Below are positions 25,044 to 32,863 of a stretch of DNA of 64,000 bases, one piece after another. The translations under genes were made by a program, and so were the position numbers. The stretch's first letter is position 1. Every line of letters starts with the position of its first letter. This DNA is from Gottfriedia endophytica (lineage in GTDB: Bacteria; Bacillota; Bacilli; Bacillales; Bacillaceae_G), in contig NZ_JAGIYQ010000011.1 of the NCBI RefSeq assembly GCF_017814275.1, positions 1 to 64,000 on the forward strand, read 5' to 3'. The notes beneath the pieces were generated by a model. That model saw nothing but the letters and a program-made list of their open reading frames with translations. It made no database searches and was not told the DNA's origin.

Positions 25044-25530
25044 TTTAAAGCACTACTGTGAATTTCGGACATTTTCACCAACAAAAACGACAATAATACA
25101 ATATATCTTATTGATTTAAATATATCGGTTTATTTTTAAAATCTTATGATTACACTCTACTGACAAATTATGAAAAACTCCAAGTGTTAAGGGAATTCTC
25201 AATAATTAGAAGAAATCGTTATATCCTAAATGATGTTTCTTATCTTAAAATGGATTTATCGTCGAAGTGAGGAGTATGACGGACTTTTGTTCCGTTATTT
25301 TTGTCATTAAGGGGATTTTATAGGAGTAAAAGGACTATGGTTCCGTTAAAAGTCTAGAAGAGGTAATTCTTATGAATTATAATAGTATATCGATCTTGTG
25401 TCCTAAAATCTTTTCACTTTGAAGTGAATTTTGGAAGTAACGGATTGTCTGTCCTTGAGACCTTTGAGATTTCTAAAATACCCATTTCCTCATGACTACC
25501 CCTTAATAGATAATGTACATGTTAGATGCA
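25044..25530. repeat. Gene-free region with an internal direct repeat
   Basis: No coding sequence. Near 25278-25350, GGACTTTTGTTCCGTTA and GGACTATGGTTCCGTTA are direct repeats about 55 bases apart, and each also has partial dyad symmetry (GGA...TCC). This looks like an interspersed intergenic repeat unit rather than a gene. Confidence 0.4.
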
Positions 25531-25536
25531 CATAAA

Positions 25537-25562
25537 AAAGCCAGCAAAAAATCACTGGCTAT
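25537..25562 (-). terminator. Rho-independent terminator of the WG-repeat gene
   Basis: On the minus strand AGCCAG/CTGGCT encloses a T-rich loop and is followed by TTTTTTATG. It lies about 45 bases past the stop of the WG-repeat gene. Confidence 0.7.
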
Positions 25563-25607
25563 CTTTTACCTTTTTTCTTCAAAGGTAAATTTTAAAAATA
25601 TAGACAC

Positions 25608-26636
25608 TCATTTTCTTTTTGATACGGGAAGCGGATTTGTAATAAAGTAATAATATCCCTGGCCTCCATCTGCAACAACCGCAACTCCATTATTAAATGA
25701 ATATCCCGAAAAATCATCCTTAAATTTAATCACTTCTTTGTCGTTTTTGTCGATATATCCCCCTTGTCCGTTAATTGTATTAACGTATGCTAATCCTTCT
25801 GAGAAACTGTATACTTCATTATATTTTAATTTAATAACTTCATTTCCTGTTTTATTTATGAAACCCCATTTACCTTTAATCTGAACTGGTGCTAGACCTT
25901 CATCAAATCCATAAACTGTATCATATTTTGACTTAATTATTTGTTTACCTTTTTTATCAATAAATCCCCATTTCCCATTGCTTTTCACACCTGCTAAGCC
26001 TGCATTATAGACATGAACATCCTGATATTGGGGAGTAATAACTTGTTTACTATTTTTATCAATAAATCCCCATTTCCCATTTATTTTTACAGGAGCTAAA
26101 CCTTCAAAAAATCCCCAAACTTTTTCATATTGAGGTTTAATAATTACTTTTCCCGACTTATTAATAAAACCATACTTTCCATTATTTTTCACATGAGCTA
26201 AACCCTCTGAAAAAGAATTCGTATCTTCATATATTGTTGGAATTACAATTTTACCGGATTTATCGATATATCCCCATTTATTATTTTTTTCTACCTGAGC
26301 AAAACCTTCACTAAAACTAAAAGCAACCGCATCAAATTGTGGCTTCACAATTACTTTTCCTGACTTATCAATATATCCCCACTTATCACCAATCCTTACC
26401 GCTGCCAGACCTTCTTTAAAATCACATACTTCATCATATAAAGCTTTTATTACAATTTGTCCGTTGACATTGATAAAACCAGATTTATCATCTCCAGGTA
26501 CATAATATTGCGCTAACCCTTCGCTTAAATCACCAACTTCTGCATATGGAAGATATTTAACTTCTTTTGCATACCCTGTAGATGTTATTCCAAACATCAG
26601 TAGAGTTGAGAAAAATGTAAAAATGAGTTTTTTCAT
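25608..26636 (-). CDS. Secreted WG-repeat protein
   Basis: 342 residues. An N-terminal signal peptide (KKLIFTFFSTLLMFGITSTGYA) precedes about nine tandem repeats of ~32 residues with the core GKWGFIDKxGKxVI...YxxVxxFxEGLAxV, the WG beta-propeller-like repeat. The repeats are very regular, so it is probably a single cell-surface or secreted domain, function unknown. ATG 26636 follows AAGGAGACAA. It is divergently transcribed from an XRE regulator, with an inverted repeat in the shared upstream region, so control by that regulator is possible. It lies between the tRNA-Ala and its 3'-half copy. Confidence 0.85.
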   Translation of the reverse strand: MKKLIFTFFSTLLMFGITSTGYAKEVKYLPYAEVGDLSEGLAQYYVPGDDKSGFINVNGQIVIKALYDEVCDFKEGLAAVRIGDKWGYIDKSGKVIVKPQFDAVAFSFSEGFAQVEKNNKWGYIDKSGKIVIPTIYEDTNSFSEGLAHVKNNGKYGFINKSGKVIIKPQYEKVWGFFEGLAPVKINGKWGFIDKNSKQVITPQYQDVHVYNAGLAGVKSNGKWGFIDKKGKQIIKSKYDTVYGFDEGLAPVQIKGKWGFINKTGNEVIKLKYNEVYSFSEGLAYVNTINGQGGYIDKNDKEVIKFKDDFSGYSFNNGVAVVADGGQGYYYFITNPLPVSKRK

Positions 26637-26690
26637 TTAATTGTCTCCTTTTTTCCTAGTCTATTAGTACATCTGACTCATCTATCATAC

Positions 26691-26732
26691 AAATGGTAGA
26701 TTTCATATTTCTACGGACTATGAGTACCATTT
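26691..26732. promoter_or_regulatory. Inverted repeat in the WG-repeat/XRE divergent promoter region
   Basis: AAATGGTA (26691-26698) and TACCATTT (26725-26732) form a perfect 8-bp inverted repeat with a 26-bp gap, between the two divergent genes. It is a possible operator for the XRE regulator. Confidence 0.4.
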
Positions 26733-26752
26733 TTGATTTTTTCGACAAAACC

Positions 26753-26781
26753 TTGATTTTTTTGCTATACATTCCGATAAT
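26753..26781 (+). promoter_or_regulatory. Candidate sigma-A promoter of the XRE regulator gene
   Basis: TTGATT (-35) and GATAAT (-10) with a 17-base spacer, 32 bases before the start codon at 26813. Confidence 0.5.
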
Positions 26782-26812
26782 AAAAATGAATTTTTTAAAG
26801 AGGAGTACTATT

Positions 26813-27505
26813 ATGTTAATAGATATTCAAAAGGATTTTGGTTTACGTGTCAAAGAACTCCGTGCACGATGTGGAATGAGTCAAGAGGTTCTTGCTATAC
26901 ATGCTAATTTAGACAGGTCATATATCGGTGGCGTAGAAAGAGGAACACGAAATATTAGCCTACAAAATATCGAAAAAATAACCAATGCATTGAACGTGAG
27001 TCTGAGTTATTTCTTTTCTGAAGAAAGATTTTCAACTGAGCCTGCTTATTTGCAAAAAGATTTCAAAATTCCTTTTTCCGAGCGCTTTAAATATCACATT
27101 GATCGAGATAAAAAAATATTATCCTTCCAAGTGACTAACTTAGTAACTGAAGATGAGGTTGATTTCATAACCGCTTCTTTATCTAAAATTTGGTTAACTT
27201 TTAAAGAAGGAGATCTGAATATATTTGTCGATCATCGCGAAATGAAGGATTCTAACAGTGAGGTTGCTGTTTTTTCACCAGAAGTAGCAAAAAAATCTTT
27301 AATACTTCAACAAAAATTACTTCCATATACAAATAAAGCTGTTATTTTATGTAATTCGGAATTTATGGTTAATCAATTGAATTTTTTGACAAAAGTTAGT
27401 GGCGTCTATGATAAATCGCATCATTTATTTGGAGAAAATAAAAATATGTTTGGAGAGGCTTATCAATTATTAGAAATACATGGGCATGAAATGATTAAGG
27501 AGTAG
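26813..27505 (+). CDS. XRE-family regulator with an unrecognised C-terminal domain
   Basis: 230 residues. I use ATG 26813 behind AAAGAGGAG; an upstream in-frame ATG would add 40 hydrophobic residues that overlap the promoter. Residues ~7-62 are a Cro/CI-type HTH (LRVKELRARCGMSQEVLAIH, YIGGVERGTRNISLQNI). The C-terminal ~150 residues are alternating strands and helices (LSFQVTNLVTEDEVDFI, NIFVDHREMKDS, NKAVILCNSEFMVNQ). They might be a STAS/SpoIIAA-like fold; that is only a guess. It is divergent from the WG-repeat gene and lies inside the tRNA-flanked segment. Confidence 0.75.
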   Translation: MLIDIQKDFGLRVKELRARCGMSQEVLAIHANLDRSYIGGVERGTRNISLQNIEKITNALNVSLSYFFSEERFSTEPAYLQKDFKIPFSERFKYHIDRDKKILSFQVTNLVTEDEVDFITASLSKIWLTFKEGDLNIFVDHREMKDSNSEVAVFSPEVAKKSLILQQKLLPYTNKAVILCNSEFMVNQLNFLTKVSGVYDKSHHLFGENKNMFGEAYQLLEIHGHEMIKE

Positions 27506-27683
27506 TATATAGAATTTGATCTTATAGCTAAAAATTCAATCGTTACAGTAATAAATTTGTTTTTAATTCTTGATTGAAAATAACAGTGTAACTTCTGAAT
27601 TCTTAACAAGTAACTCCTTAAACTAACAACCATTATTGTCAAATAAACTAATTTTCTTGTTGTGGCAGTGCGACTAACTACAG

Positions 27684-27741
27684 TGGGAGAGCGCTACGCT
27701 GGCAGCGTCGAGGTCAGGGGTTCGAGCCCCCTATGCTCCAT
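27684..27741 (+). repeat. Partial copy of tRNA-Ala 3' part (attachment-site-like), direct orientation
   Basis: From TGGGAGAGCG to ATGCTCCAT, 58 bases match the tRNA-Ala at 24939-24997 without a difference, including the unusual anticodon-stem base. The 5' acceptor strand and most of the D-arm are replaced by unrelated sequence, so this cannot fold as a tRNA. This is the classic direct repeat left when an element integrates at a tRNA 3' end. The bracketed segment is about 2.7 kb. Confidence 0.8.
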
Positions 27742-27751
27742 ACAAAATGAA

Positions 27752-27784
27752 GTAAAAAAACCTTGATAAATCAAGGTTTTTTCT
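27752..27784 (+). terminator. Terminator duplicated with the tRNA fragment
   Basis: AAAAAACCTTG/CAAGGTTTTTT stem with a short loop and T-run. It is homologous to the terminator following the intact tRNA-Ala. Confidence 0.75.
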
Positions 27785-27821
27785 TTTCACATTAAACTTT
27801 CTATGATAGACAAAACACTAA

Positions 27822-27950
27822 TTAAAACTTCTTGGTCATAATTTGGTCATATACTAAAATAAGTATTATACCAACAAAAAGAAGAAGCAATGAGAATGCA
27901 TATTTCGGAAACCTTTTATGTTGAGCTTTGTTTGTATAAGGCGTTGTCAA
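27822..27950 (-). pseudogene. Fragment of a small membrane protein
   Basis: The minus strand encodes 42 residues (TTG start) ending YAFSLLLLFVGIILILVYDQ followed by IMTKKF: one clear membrane helix. Its beginning abuts the terminator of the PNGase-like gene and no ribosome binding site precedes it, so it is probably the truncated end of a gene cut by the adjacent insertion. Confidence 0.3.
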
Positions 27951-27986
27951 AAATAAGGGCCCTTCCTGTTTAGGAAGAGCCCTTAA
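27950..27986 (-). terminator. Rho-independent terminator of the PNGase A-like gene
   Basis: On the minus strand AAGGGCTCTTCCT pairs with AGGAAGGGCCCTT (one mismatch) around AAAC, followed by ATTTTTG. It lies directly after the stop at 27992. Confidence 0.8.
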
Positions 27987-27991
27987 AACCA

Positions 27992-29704
27992 CTATTTATT
28001 TCCTTTCCCCTTTTTAGCTAATGACCCAAGCTCTAAATTGTAAGTCACTTGCCCTCCATGGGACATTAACACTTGATGATAAGAGTGTTCCATTGAATCT
28101 TTAAAATCAACCGTTGCGGTTGTGGCACCTTGCGCTGTATCTTTACTTGCCCGATTGAGAGATGCATAACCTTGGGTATTTAAATACAGTGTGCTTTCAT
28201 AGGGTGCCTTCATGGTAGGACCATCAAGCACATTGTAAACATGCAAGGATTGAATTAAATTTGACGGAAGCAAGAATCCTGGTGTTCCATTATTTGGAGT
28301 CATATAGCCTGAACCGGAATCAAGGGTATAAACTGTTTCAGTATGCTTAGTTGCTGCCCCTTGGCCCCGCTTCGCAAACGATTCATCTGAAATAACAACC
28401 TGTGCATTATGAACGAGCTGAACGCCGCCTTCATTATAATTCGTTTGATCACTGGTCAGATTCCGTGACATTTGGATGCTAGAAGTATAACTTTCCCCTT
28501 TGGACTCAATAGTCCCCTCGATTTCATAGTTTTGGTTAGCATTTTCTCCGAACAAATTATTGTCATTTCCAAACAAATCATTTTTCGTTTTATCGGAATT
28601 GGTTGGGAATGATAATGTATTTTTTACAATTTTCCCTGTTGTTGGTTTCCCGTCATTTTCGTATAAAAATAAGGAACCGCTCAAGAGCCAATAATTAATA
28701 TGCTGACCGACTTTCAGACTTAATGTATGTTTGCCCCCTAATAGTCCAGCAAATGGCGTTAAATTAACACGGTAAGATGGCATGTCTAGCGTATTAATCC
28801 CCTGGATCGGCCGCCATAAATATGGATTCACACCGCCCGTAAATAAGGTAGGCTCGGGCCATATTGCCCCGGCGGGCTGCCCGTCAACATAAACCTCTAT
28901 CTCACGGAATGCTGGCTGCAATGACCACCAAAATTCATCATCATTTTGTGGAACCACATAAAGGTCGAGATATGCTCCAATCAAGTCGTTCGGTAAATCA
29001 AGCGGAACATCCATGGATGGATTATTATCATACAAATAAAAAGGGGCCGCATCCTTGGTGATAGAGACAATTTTTTCAGGTGTTTTGATTTTTAAAGGAT
29101 CATCATCTTTTTCCTTGTTGCCCTTTTCCTCAGGGAAAAATTCAAGCTGTACGGACATTTCCGGTACACCTGTATAAGTGCTATTTACATAGTTTTCAAG
29201 CTTTGTTGTCAGCACTTGTTTCCCTTGGAGGATGGGGAGATATTCCGTAACATCCTTTTGAATCTTCCATTCAATTCCGTCTTTTGTCGGTTCAGGTGTA
29301 ACCCCTACAAATAGTTGGGAGCTGCCGGCCCAAATTTGGAAAAGGCGGTCATATTGTCTTCCTTGCTGAGTCCCTGTAATGGTTAACAATACTTTTCTCC
29401 ATTTTCCGGACGGCAGATCGACCTCACTTTTTACCGGAGGCACCGCATTTCCGAACTTCTGCTTATCCAGCACTTTTACAATGGTTGGTGTTGTTGAAGG
29501 AATGGAAAGGGGAACACCAATTGAAATGGGATTATCCGTTTTGCTGAATTGCTCCTTATTTGCAACCGTTAATGTTCCAACAACCGGTTTCTTCTGTGCG
29601 GCCTGCTTGTCAGCGAAGATGGATTGGGTGCTTCCCAACGCTACCAAGACAAGCGCCAAGCCTGTACATGCTGTACATGCCAGCTTCAGTCCTTTTTTCT
29701 TCAT
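27992..29704 (-). CDS. Secreted peptide-N-glycosidase A-like protein (PNGaseA domain)
   Basis: 570 residues with a Sec signal peptide (KLACTACTGLALVLVALGS, cleavage near FADKQ). The PNGase A family pattern is visible: GRQYDRLFQIWAGSSQLF, then PTKDGIEWKIQKDVTEYLPIL, LENYVNSTYTGVPEMSVQLEF, ...NDLIGAYLDLYVVPQNDDEFWWS and REIEVYVDGQPAGAIWPEPT. Known members remove N-linked glycans from glycopeptides, mostly in plants, fungi and some bacteria. Substrate and activity here are inferred. The gene is visibly richer in G and C than its neighbours and sits between inverted tRNA fragments, both signs of transfer. RBS AAGGAGGAG; own terminator. Confidence 0.8.
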   Translation of the reverse strand: MKKKGLKLACTACTGLALVLVALGSTQSIFADKQAAQKKPVVGTLTVANKEQFSKTDNPISIGVPLSIPSTTPTIVKVLDKQKFGNAVPPVKSEVDLPSGKWRKVLLTITGTQQGRQYDRLFQIWAGSSQLFVGVTPEPTKDGIEWKIQKDVTEYLPILQGKQVLTTKLENYVNSTYTGVPEMSVQLEFFPEEKGNKEKDDDPLKIKTPEKIVSITKDAAPFYLYDNNPSMDVPLDLPNDLIGAYLDLYVVPQNDDEFWWSLQPAFREIEVYVDGQPAGAIWPEPTLFTGGVNPYLWRPIQGINTLDMPSYRVNLTPFAGLLGGKHTLSLKVGQHINYWLLSGSLFLYENDGKPTTGKIVKNTLSFPTNSDKTKNDLFGNDNNLFGENANQNYEIEGTIESKGESYTSSIQMSRNLTSDQTNYNEGGVQLVHNAQVVISDESFAKRGQGAATKHTETVYTLDSGSGYMTPNNGTPGFLLPSNLIQSLHVYNVLDGPTMKAPYESTLYLNTQGYASLNRASKDTAQGATTATVDFKDSMEHSYHQVLMSHGGQVTYNLELGSLAKKGKGNK

Positions 29705-29823
29705 AAAAAAACTCCTCCTTAGTTATTTGAATATTATGAAAATTCTCTCTGATAGCAAAAACCACCTTCCGACTTTTGACTCATTTTTTAATGATTCATA
29801 AGTAGTAACCCCTAAAACGAAAG

Positions 29824-29860
29824 AATGCCCCCTTTAATTGTTAAAGAGGGGCATCCTTTT
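29824..29860. terminator. Bidirectional terminator-like hairpin
   Basis: ATGCCCCCTTTAA pairs with TTAAAGAGGGGCAT around TTG (one mismatch), with T-rich sequence on both sides. It lies upstream of the PNGase-like gene and downstream of the small minus-strand ORF at 29926. Confidence 0.75.
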
Positions 29861-29925
29861 TAATATTGAACTATGACCACCGGGTAGTATTTTTAAAATG
29901 TCAAAGAAACTAGGAAAGATAACTG

Positions 29926-30012
29926 CTAAATGTGAAAGAAAACTTCACCGTATATAATCGCAATAATGATAAGAATATCAATAATAATCAGTGCCCATAC
30001 TAAATATTTCAT
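29926..30012 (-). CDS. Possible 28-aa single-pass membrane peptide
   Basis: ATG 30012 opens MKYLVWALIIIDILIIIAII followed by YGEVFFHI and TAG: one transmembrane helix. Only a weak AAGG lies upstream, but a strong terminator follows 66 bases downstream. Small membrane peptides of this kind are common in bacilli. The evidence is limited. Confidence 0.3.
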   Translation of the reverse strand: MKYLVWALIIIDILIIIAIIYGEVFFHI

Positions 30013-30167
30013 AATAATAAGCAACCTTACTAGAAACAACAACATTTCAACTACATTAATACTAAAAATAACTTACAAATAAATTGTTAATTCTAATTAG
30101 TTATTACGCTTCTGAAAAATGGTACAATCTATTTTAATTTCTAAGAACTTTTTTTTACTTCATTAGA

Positions 30168-30203
30168 CTGAAAGCCATCCCAAATGATCAGGAATGGCTT
30201 CCT
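30168..30203. terminator. Hairpin with T-run
   Basis: AAGCCATCCC pairs with GGAATGGCTT (small mismatch) and is followed by CCTAATTTTTT on the plus strand. It lies next to the inverted tRNA fragment. Confidence 0.5.
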
Positions 30204-30217
30204 AATTTTTTACGGAA

Positions 30218-30263
30218 ATGGAGCATAGGGGGCTCGAACCCCTGACCTCGACGCTGCCAGCGT
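30218..30263 (-). repeat. Partial copy of tRNA-Ala 3' half, inverted orientation
   Basis: The minus strand reads ACGCTGGCAGCGTCGAGGTC... to ATGCTCCAT, identical to the 3' 45 bases of the tRNA-Ala at 24952-24997. The 5' half is absent. Together with the direct copy at 27684-27741 it brackets the PNGase-like gene in inverted orientation. Confidence 0.8.
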
Positions 30264-30337
30264 GGGAATTGTAATATCCTTTAGTATTTTTAAATATCTT
30301 ATAGTAGTGATATAACTATATTTAAGAGGATTTGTAT

Positions 30338-30658
30338 ATGAATAAAACCATTTATTTTGATAAATGCTTAAGAGAAATCACAGTTAGAAATGATTTAGTA
30401 ACAGCAATTTTGTTTTTTGAAGTAGTCCCATATCATGAAAATTGCTATGCGAAAGATTTAAAAGGTGTTAAGACGCTTTTTTTAGATAATCAACCAATCA
30501 ATGGTTTCTCAGGAAACTTTGTAACTTTATTAGCAATTCTTTTTTGTATTGGTTGTTTCTTCTATGAACCAATGAAATATTTATCCATCATCGCAATAAT
30601 CCAAATCATTTACCGATTATATTCCTACTTCGTTTTTGAAAGACACATAGAAAAATAG
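30338..30658 (+). CDS. Hypothetical two-helix membrane protein
   Basis: 106 residues from ATG 30338 behind AAGAGGA; an alternative TTG two codons earlier exists. A polar N-terminal half (KCLREITVRNDLVTAILFFE) contains no known motif. Residues ~60-95 form two close membrane helices (VTLLAILFCIGCFFYEP, YLSIIAIIQIIYRL). Unknown function. It begins 75 bases beyond the inverted tRNA fragment, so it is the first gene after the variable spot. Confidence 0.6.
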   Translation: MNKTIYFDKCLREITVRNDLVTAILFFEVVPYHENCYAKDLKGVKTLFLDNQPINGFSGNFVTLLAILFCIGCFFYEPMKYLSIIAIIQIIYRLYSYFVFERHIEK

Positions 30659-30661
30659 CAT

Positions 30662-30697
30662 AAAAAATACCCCTGCAGAAATTTCTCCAGAGGTTTT
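30662..30697 (-). terminator. Terminator of the secreted nuclease gene
   Basis: On the minus strand CCTCTG pairs with CAGGGG and the enclosed AGAAATTTCT is self-complementary; TATTTTTTA follows. It lies 12 bases past the nuclease stop and can serve both converging genes. Confidence 0.7.
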
Positions 30698-30708
30698 CTT
30701 CAAAAATA

Positions 30709-31362
30709 TTATTTCTCACATGCCCAATTATCATGATCTCGATCCATCTTAGCTTGATAAGCTGGATGCCCTTTTGGAACACCATGAGGATATACTTTTC
30801 TTAAGTCTGTACAGTTCGCAAATACTTGAGTTTTGATACTTGTACTTGTTTTTGTAGTTACTGGTTTTTTGGAAGAAGAAGAAGTGGTTGTTTTTCTACT
30901 CCATAAGCCCACTTTATTTCTTTGTGCTTTTGCTTGTAAGCTTCTTAATTCAGATTCGTATGAATATGTACCATAGTCATAAAACTGTTTTACATATCCT
31001 TTATTAATTAGTGTTTTTTGGAAAAGTGATCCATTAACCCATACCCATGCTAATGTACGACCATATTTATCTTTCTTAGGTCCATCATATTGTAATTGAA
31101 TTGATTTAGCGTGTTTTAAAACATTACAAGTGTATGTAGATGCTTCTTTTCCATAAGGTTCGATACGATTAGTAGATTCTGGTGTATCAACATATAAGAA
31201 TCTAGTTTTTCCTACCTTTGTAAAATAAGCCGTATCACCGTCAACACACTTCGTTAATTTAACCGTGAACTTTGCTCCAGCTTGAGCATTTACATTTTGT
31301 ACTTGAAATACGCCAAAAATAGAAATAATTGCTACGATAAGTACACTTAAAATTCTCTTCAT
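30709..31362 (-). CDS. Secreted thermonuclease (SNase) with Excalibur domain
   Basis: 217 residues from ATG 31362 behind AAGAAGGAG. A signal peptide (ILSVLIVAIISIFGVFQ, cut near NVNAQA) precedes a staphylococcal-nuclease fold with VDGDTAYF, TRFLYVDTPES and DKYGRTLAWVWV, which hold the calcium ligands and catalytic Arg/Glu residues. A Ser/Thr/Lys linker leads to a C-terminal Excalibur calcium-binding motif, CTDLRKVYPHG... MDRDHDNWACEK. Similar to B. subtilis YncB/YokF-type nucleases. It should degrade extracellular DNA or RNA. Confidence 0.92.
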   Translation of the reverse strand: MKRILSVLIVAIISIFGVFQVQNVNAQAGAKFTVKLTKCVDGDTAYFTKVGKTRFLYVDTPESTNRIEPYGKEASTYTCNVLKHAKSIQLQYDGPKKDKYGRTLAWVWVNGSLFQKTLINKGYVKQFYDYGTYSYESELRSLQAKAQRNKVGLWSRKTTTSSSSKKPVTTKTSTSIKTQVFANCTDLRKVYPHGVPKGHPAYQAKMDRDHDNWACEK

Positions 31363-31815
31363 CTTGTTGCTCCTTCTTAGTTGTAATATAGCAATTACCA
31401 AATTTTTAAGAAGTGATATTTTTTAGATTCCATATTATTAAGTTGTCATGGTACTATATTTGAATTGCTTTTATTGTTCAAAAATAACCGTTTAACAGTT
31501 AATATTAAAAGAATTCCATAAAATTTCACATATCCCAAAATTTGGTCAATATAATGTTAACATATTATTAAACTGTTTTCTTATAAAACTGTTTCAAATC
31601 AATTTAAAAAGACACTCATTGAGTGCCTTTTTGTTTTATTACTAATTTTATCGATCATAAAGCTTAAAAATACTTGATTAGGTTATTTAAACCAAGGCTA
31701 AATAATCTTACATTTATACCCGCCATCATTACCTTGAAATAACGTATGTATTTGGTGAATAATTAAAATGGATGTTTTTAGTTGTGGAAAAAATGTTTGA
31801 TATAATCCTGTTCTT
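31363..31815. other. Intergenic region with a small hairpin
   Basis: No gene. Around 31605-31634 AAAAAGACACTCA pairs with TGAGTGCCTTTTT (one G-U), a bidirectional terminator-like hairpin that would end transcripts from either side. The rest is A+T-rich leader of the nuclease gene. Confidence 0.5.
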
Positions 31816-32028
31816 CTAAGTAGGTTTTCTTAGTGATCTCATCACCAGAATAAGTATAATACTTATCATTTTTTTAGGTATAGTAATGATAATCGTTTTC
31901 ACTTCATTTTGATTATTTTTAAAGTTACTATTTATCCAATTACGTAATATGATTTCATCCGTTTCTTTATTACTTATTTTCATTGATTCAAGTTGATTAA
32001 GTAAATAGTTTAAATTTGCACTAGTCAT
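31816..32028 (-). CDS. Possible small hypothetical protein downstream of the acetyltransferase
   Basis: From an ATG at 32028 the frame encodes about 70 residues (TSANLNYLLNQLESMKISNK, then a hydrophobic tail IIITIPKKMISIILILVM). An alternative TTG at 32061 overlaps the acetyltransferase gene. No clear ribosome binding site is visible. It could be a coupled small gene or chance; the helical N-terminal half looks coding-like. Confidence 0.35.
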   Translation of the reverse strand: MTSANLNYLLNQLESMKISNKETDEIILRNWINSNFKNNQNEVKTIIITIPKKMISIILILVMRSLRKPT

Positions 32029-32053
32029 TTCAATTCGTTTTATGTAATTCGGA

Positions 32054-32554
32054 TTAACCAAGTCTATACTGTATTAGTTGACTCTCCACTCCTAAATATT
32101 CCTCTGTACCTTCTCGACTAATTTCTCTAAATCCTATTTTCTCAAGCATTTTTTGTGAACGACTATTCGTTTCATGTGTTTCTGCAGTAAAAACTTTAAT
32201 TCCGAGTTTTTTGAAGCCATAATCAATCATACATAGAGTAGTTTTATACCCTATTCCATGTCCCCATAAAGTACTCTCTCCAATTGCAATTCCGTATTCA
32301 GCGGTATGTTCCTTAATATTCGCTAAGTCTACATATCCAATTAGTTTCTCATTATATTCAATTCCCTTTCGAATAAAATGTTCAGATTCATTATTCACAC
32401 AACGGATCCACCAAGTGTATAATTCTTCTTCACTTCTATTTGTTTCCCATCCATTCGCTGTACAAAAATGATCATCTTTGCTCCAAATTAAAACAGTTTT
32501 AATATCATCTATTAATAAAGGTCTAATTTTTATTGAATTCTCTTTGTTAATCAT
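32054..32554 (-). CDS. GNAT family N-acetyltransferase (RimJ/RimL type)
   Basis: 166 residues from ATG 32554 behind AAGGGAGAAA. The GNAT core runs IKIRPLLIDDIKTVLIW, IGYVDLANIKEHTAEYGIAI and WGHGIGYKTTLCMIDYGFK, the last being the acetyl-CoA pyrophosphate loop, then SRSQKMLEKIGFREI. The pattern is that of ribosomal-protein or small-molecule N-acetyltransferases. Substrate unknown. No neighbour suggests a pathway. Confidence 0.85.
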   Translation of the reverse strand: MINKENSIKIRPLLIDDIKTVLIWSKDDHFCTANGWETNRSEEELYTWWIRCVNNESEHFIRKGIEYNEKLIGYVDLANIKEHTAEYGIAIGESTLWGHGIGYKTTLCMIDYGFKKLGIKVFTAETHETNSRSQKMLEKIGFREISREGTEEYLGVESQLIQYRLG

Positions 32555-32758
32555 GTAAATATTTCTCCCTTAAATAATAAATTTTACGATTAAAAGATTT
32601 TTATCTACATAATTTAAAGATATATTTTTAAAATCCTTTATTTCTTAAAATAAAAGATATTTTTCTTTCATAAATAAGTGTGGCTACTTAGAGCTTCTAT
32701 TCTACAAATTTTGGATGAGAAATATTTTGTATTTGAACATTATCGTAAAACACTTTAA

Positions 32759-32787
32759 TTGACATCAACTTTCCCCTTCTATATAGT
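32759..32787 (+). promoter_or_regulatory. Sigma-A promoter of the marR-MFS operon
   Basis: TTGACA (32759-32764), 17-base spacer, TATAGT (32782-32787): a near-consensus promoter. Its -10 box overlaps the palindromic operator that follows, an ideal arrangement for repression. Confidence 0.75.
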
Positions 32788-32809
32788 TATCTTAGCAACT
32801 AAGATAATT
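32785..32809. promoter_or_regulatory. Candidate MarR operator
   Basis: TTATCTTAG-CAA-CTAAGATAA is a perfect 9-bp inverted repeat (32787-32807), extended by one more imperfect pair. It overlaps the -10 box and transcription start of the marR gene, as expected for autorepression by a MarR dimer. Confidence 0.7.
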
Positions 32810-32863
32810 AGTAAGTAAATCTTTTTTATGTATTCATCTTAAATAAAGAAGGAGGGAAAAAAA

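Noticed and set aside
27661-27741. A second functional tRNA-Ala
   Set aside because: The 5' acceptor strand and D-stem are replaced by unrelated bases, so the cloverleaf cannot form; only the 3' part matches.
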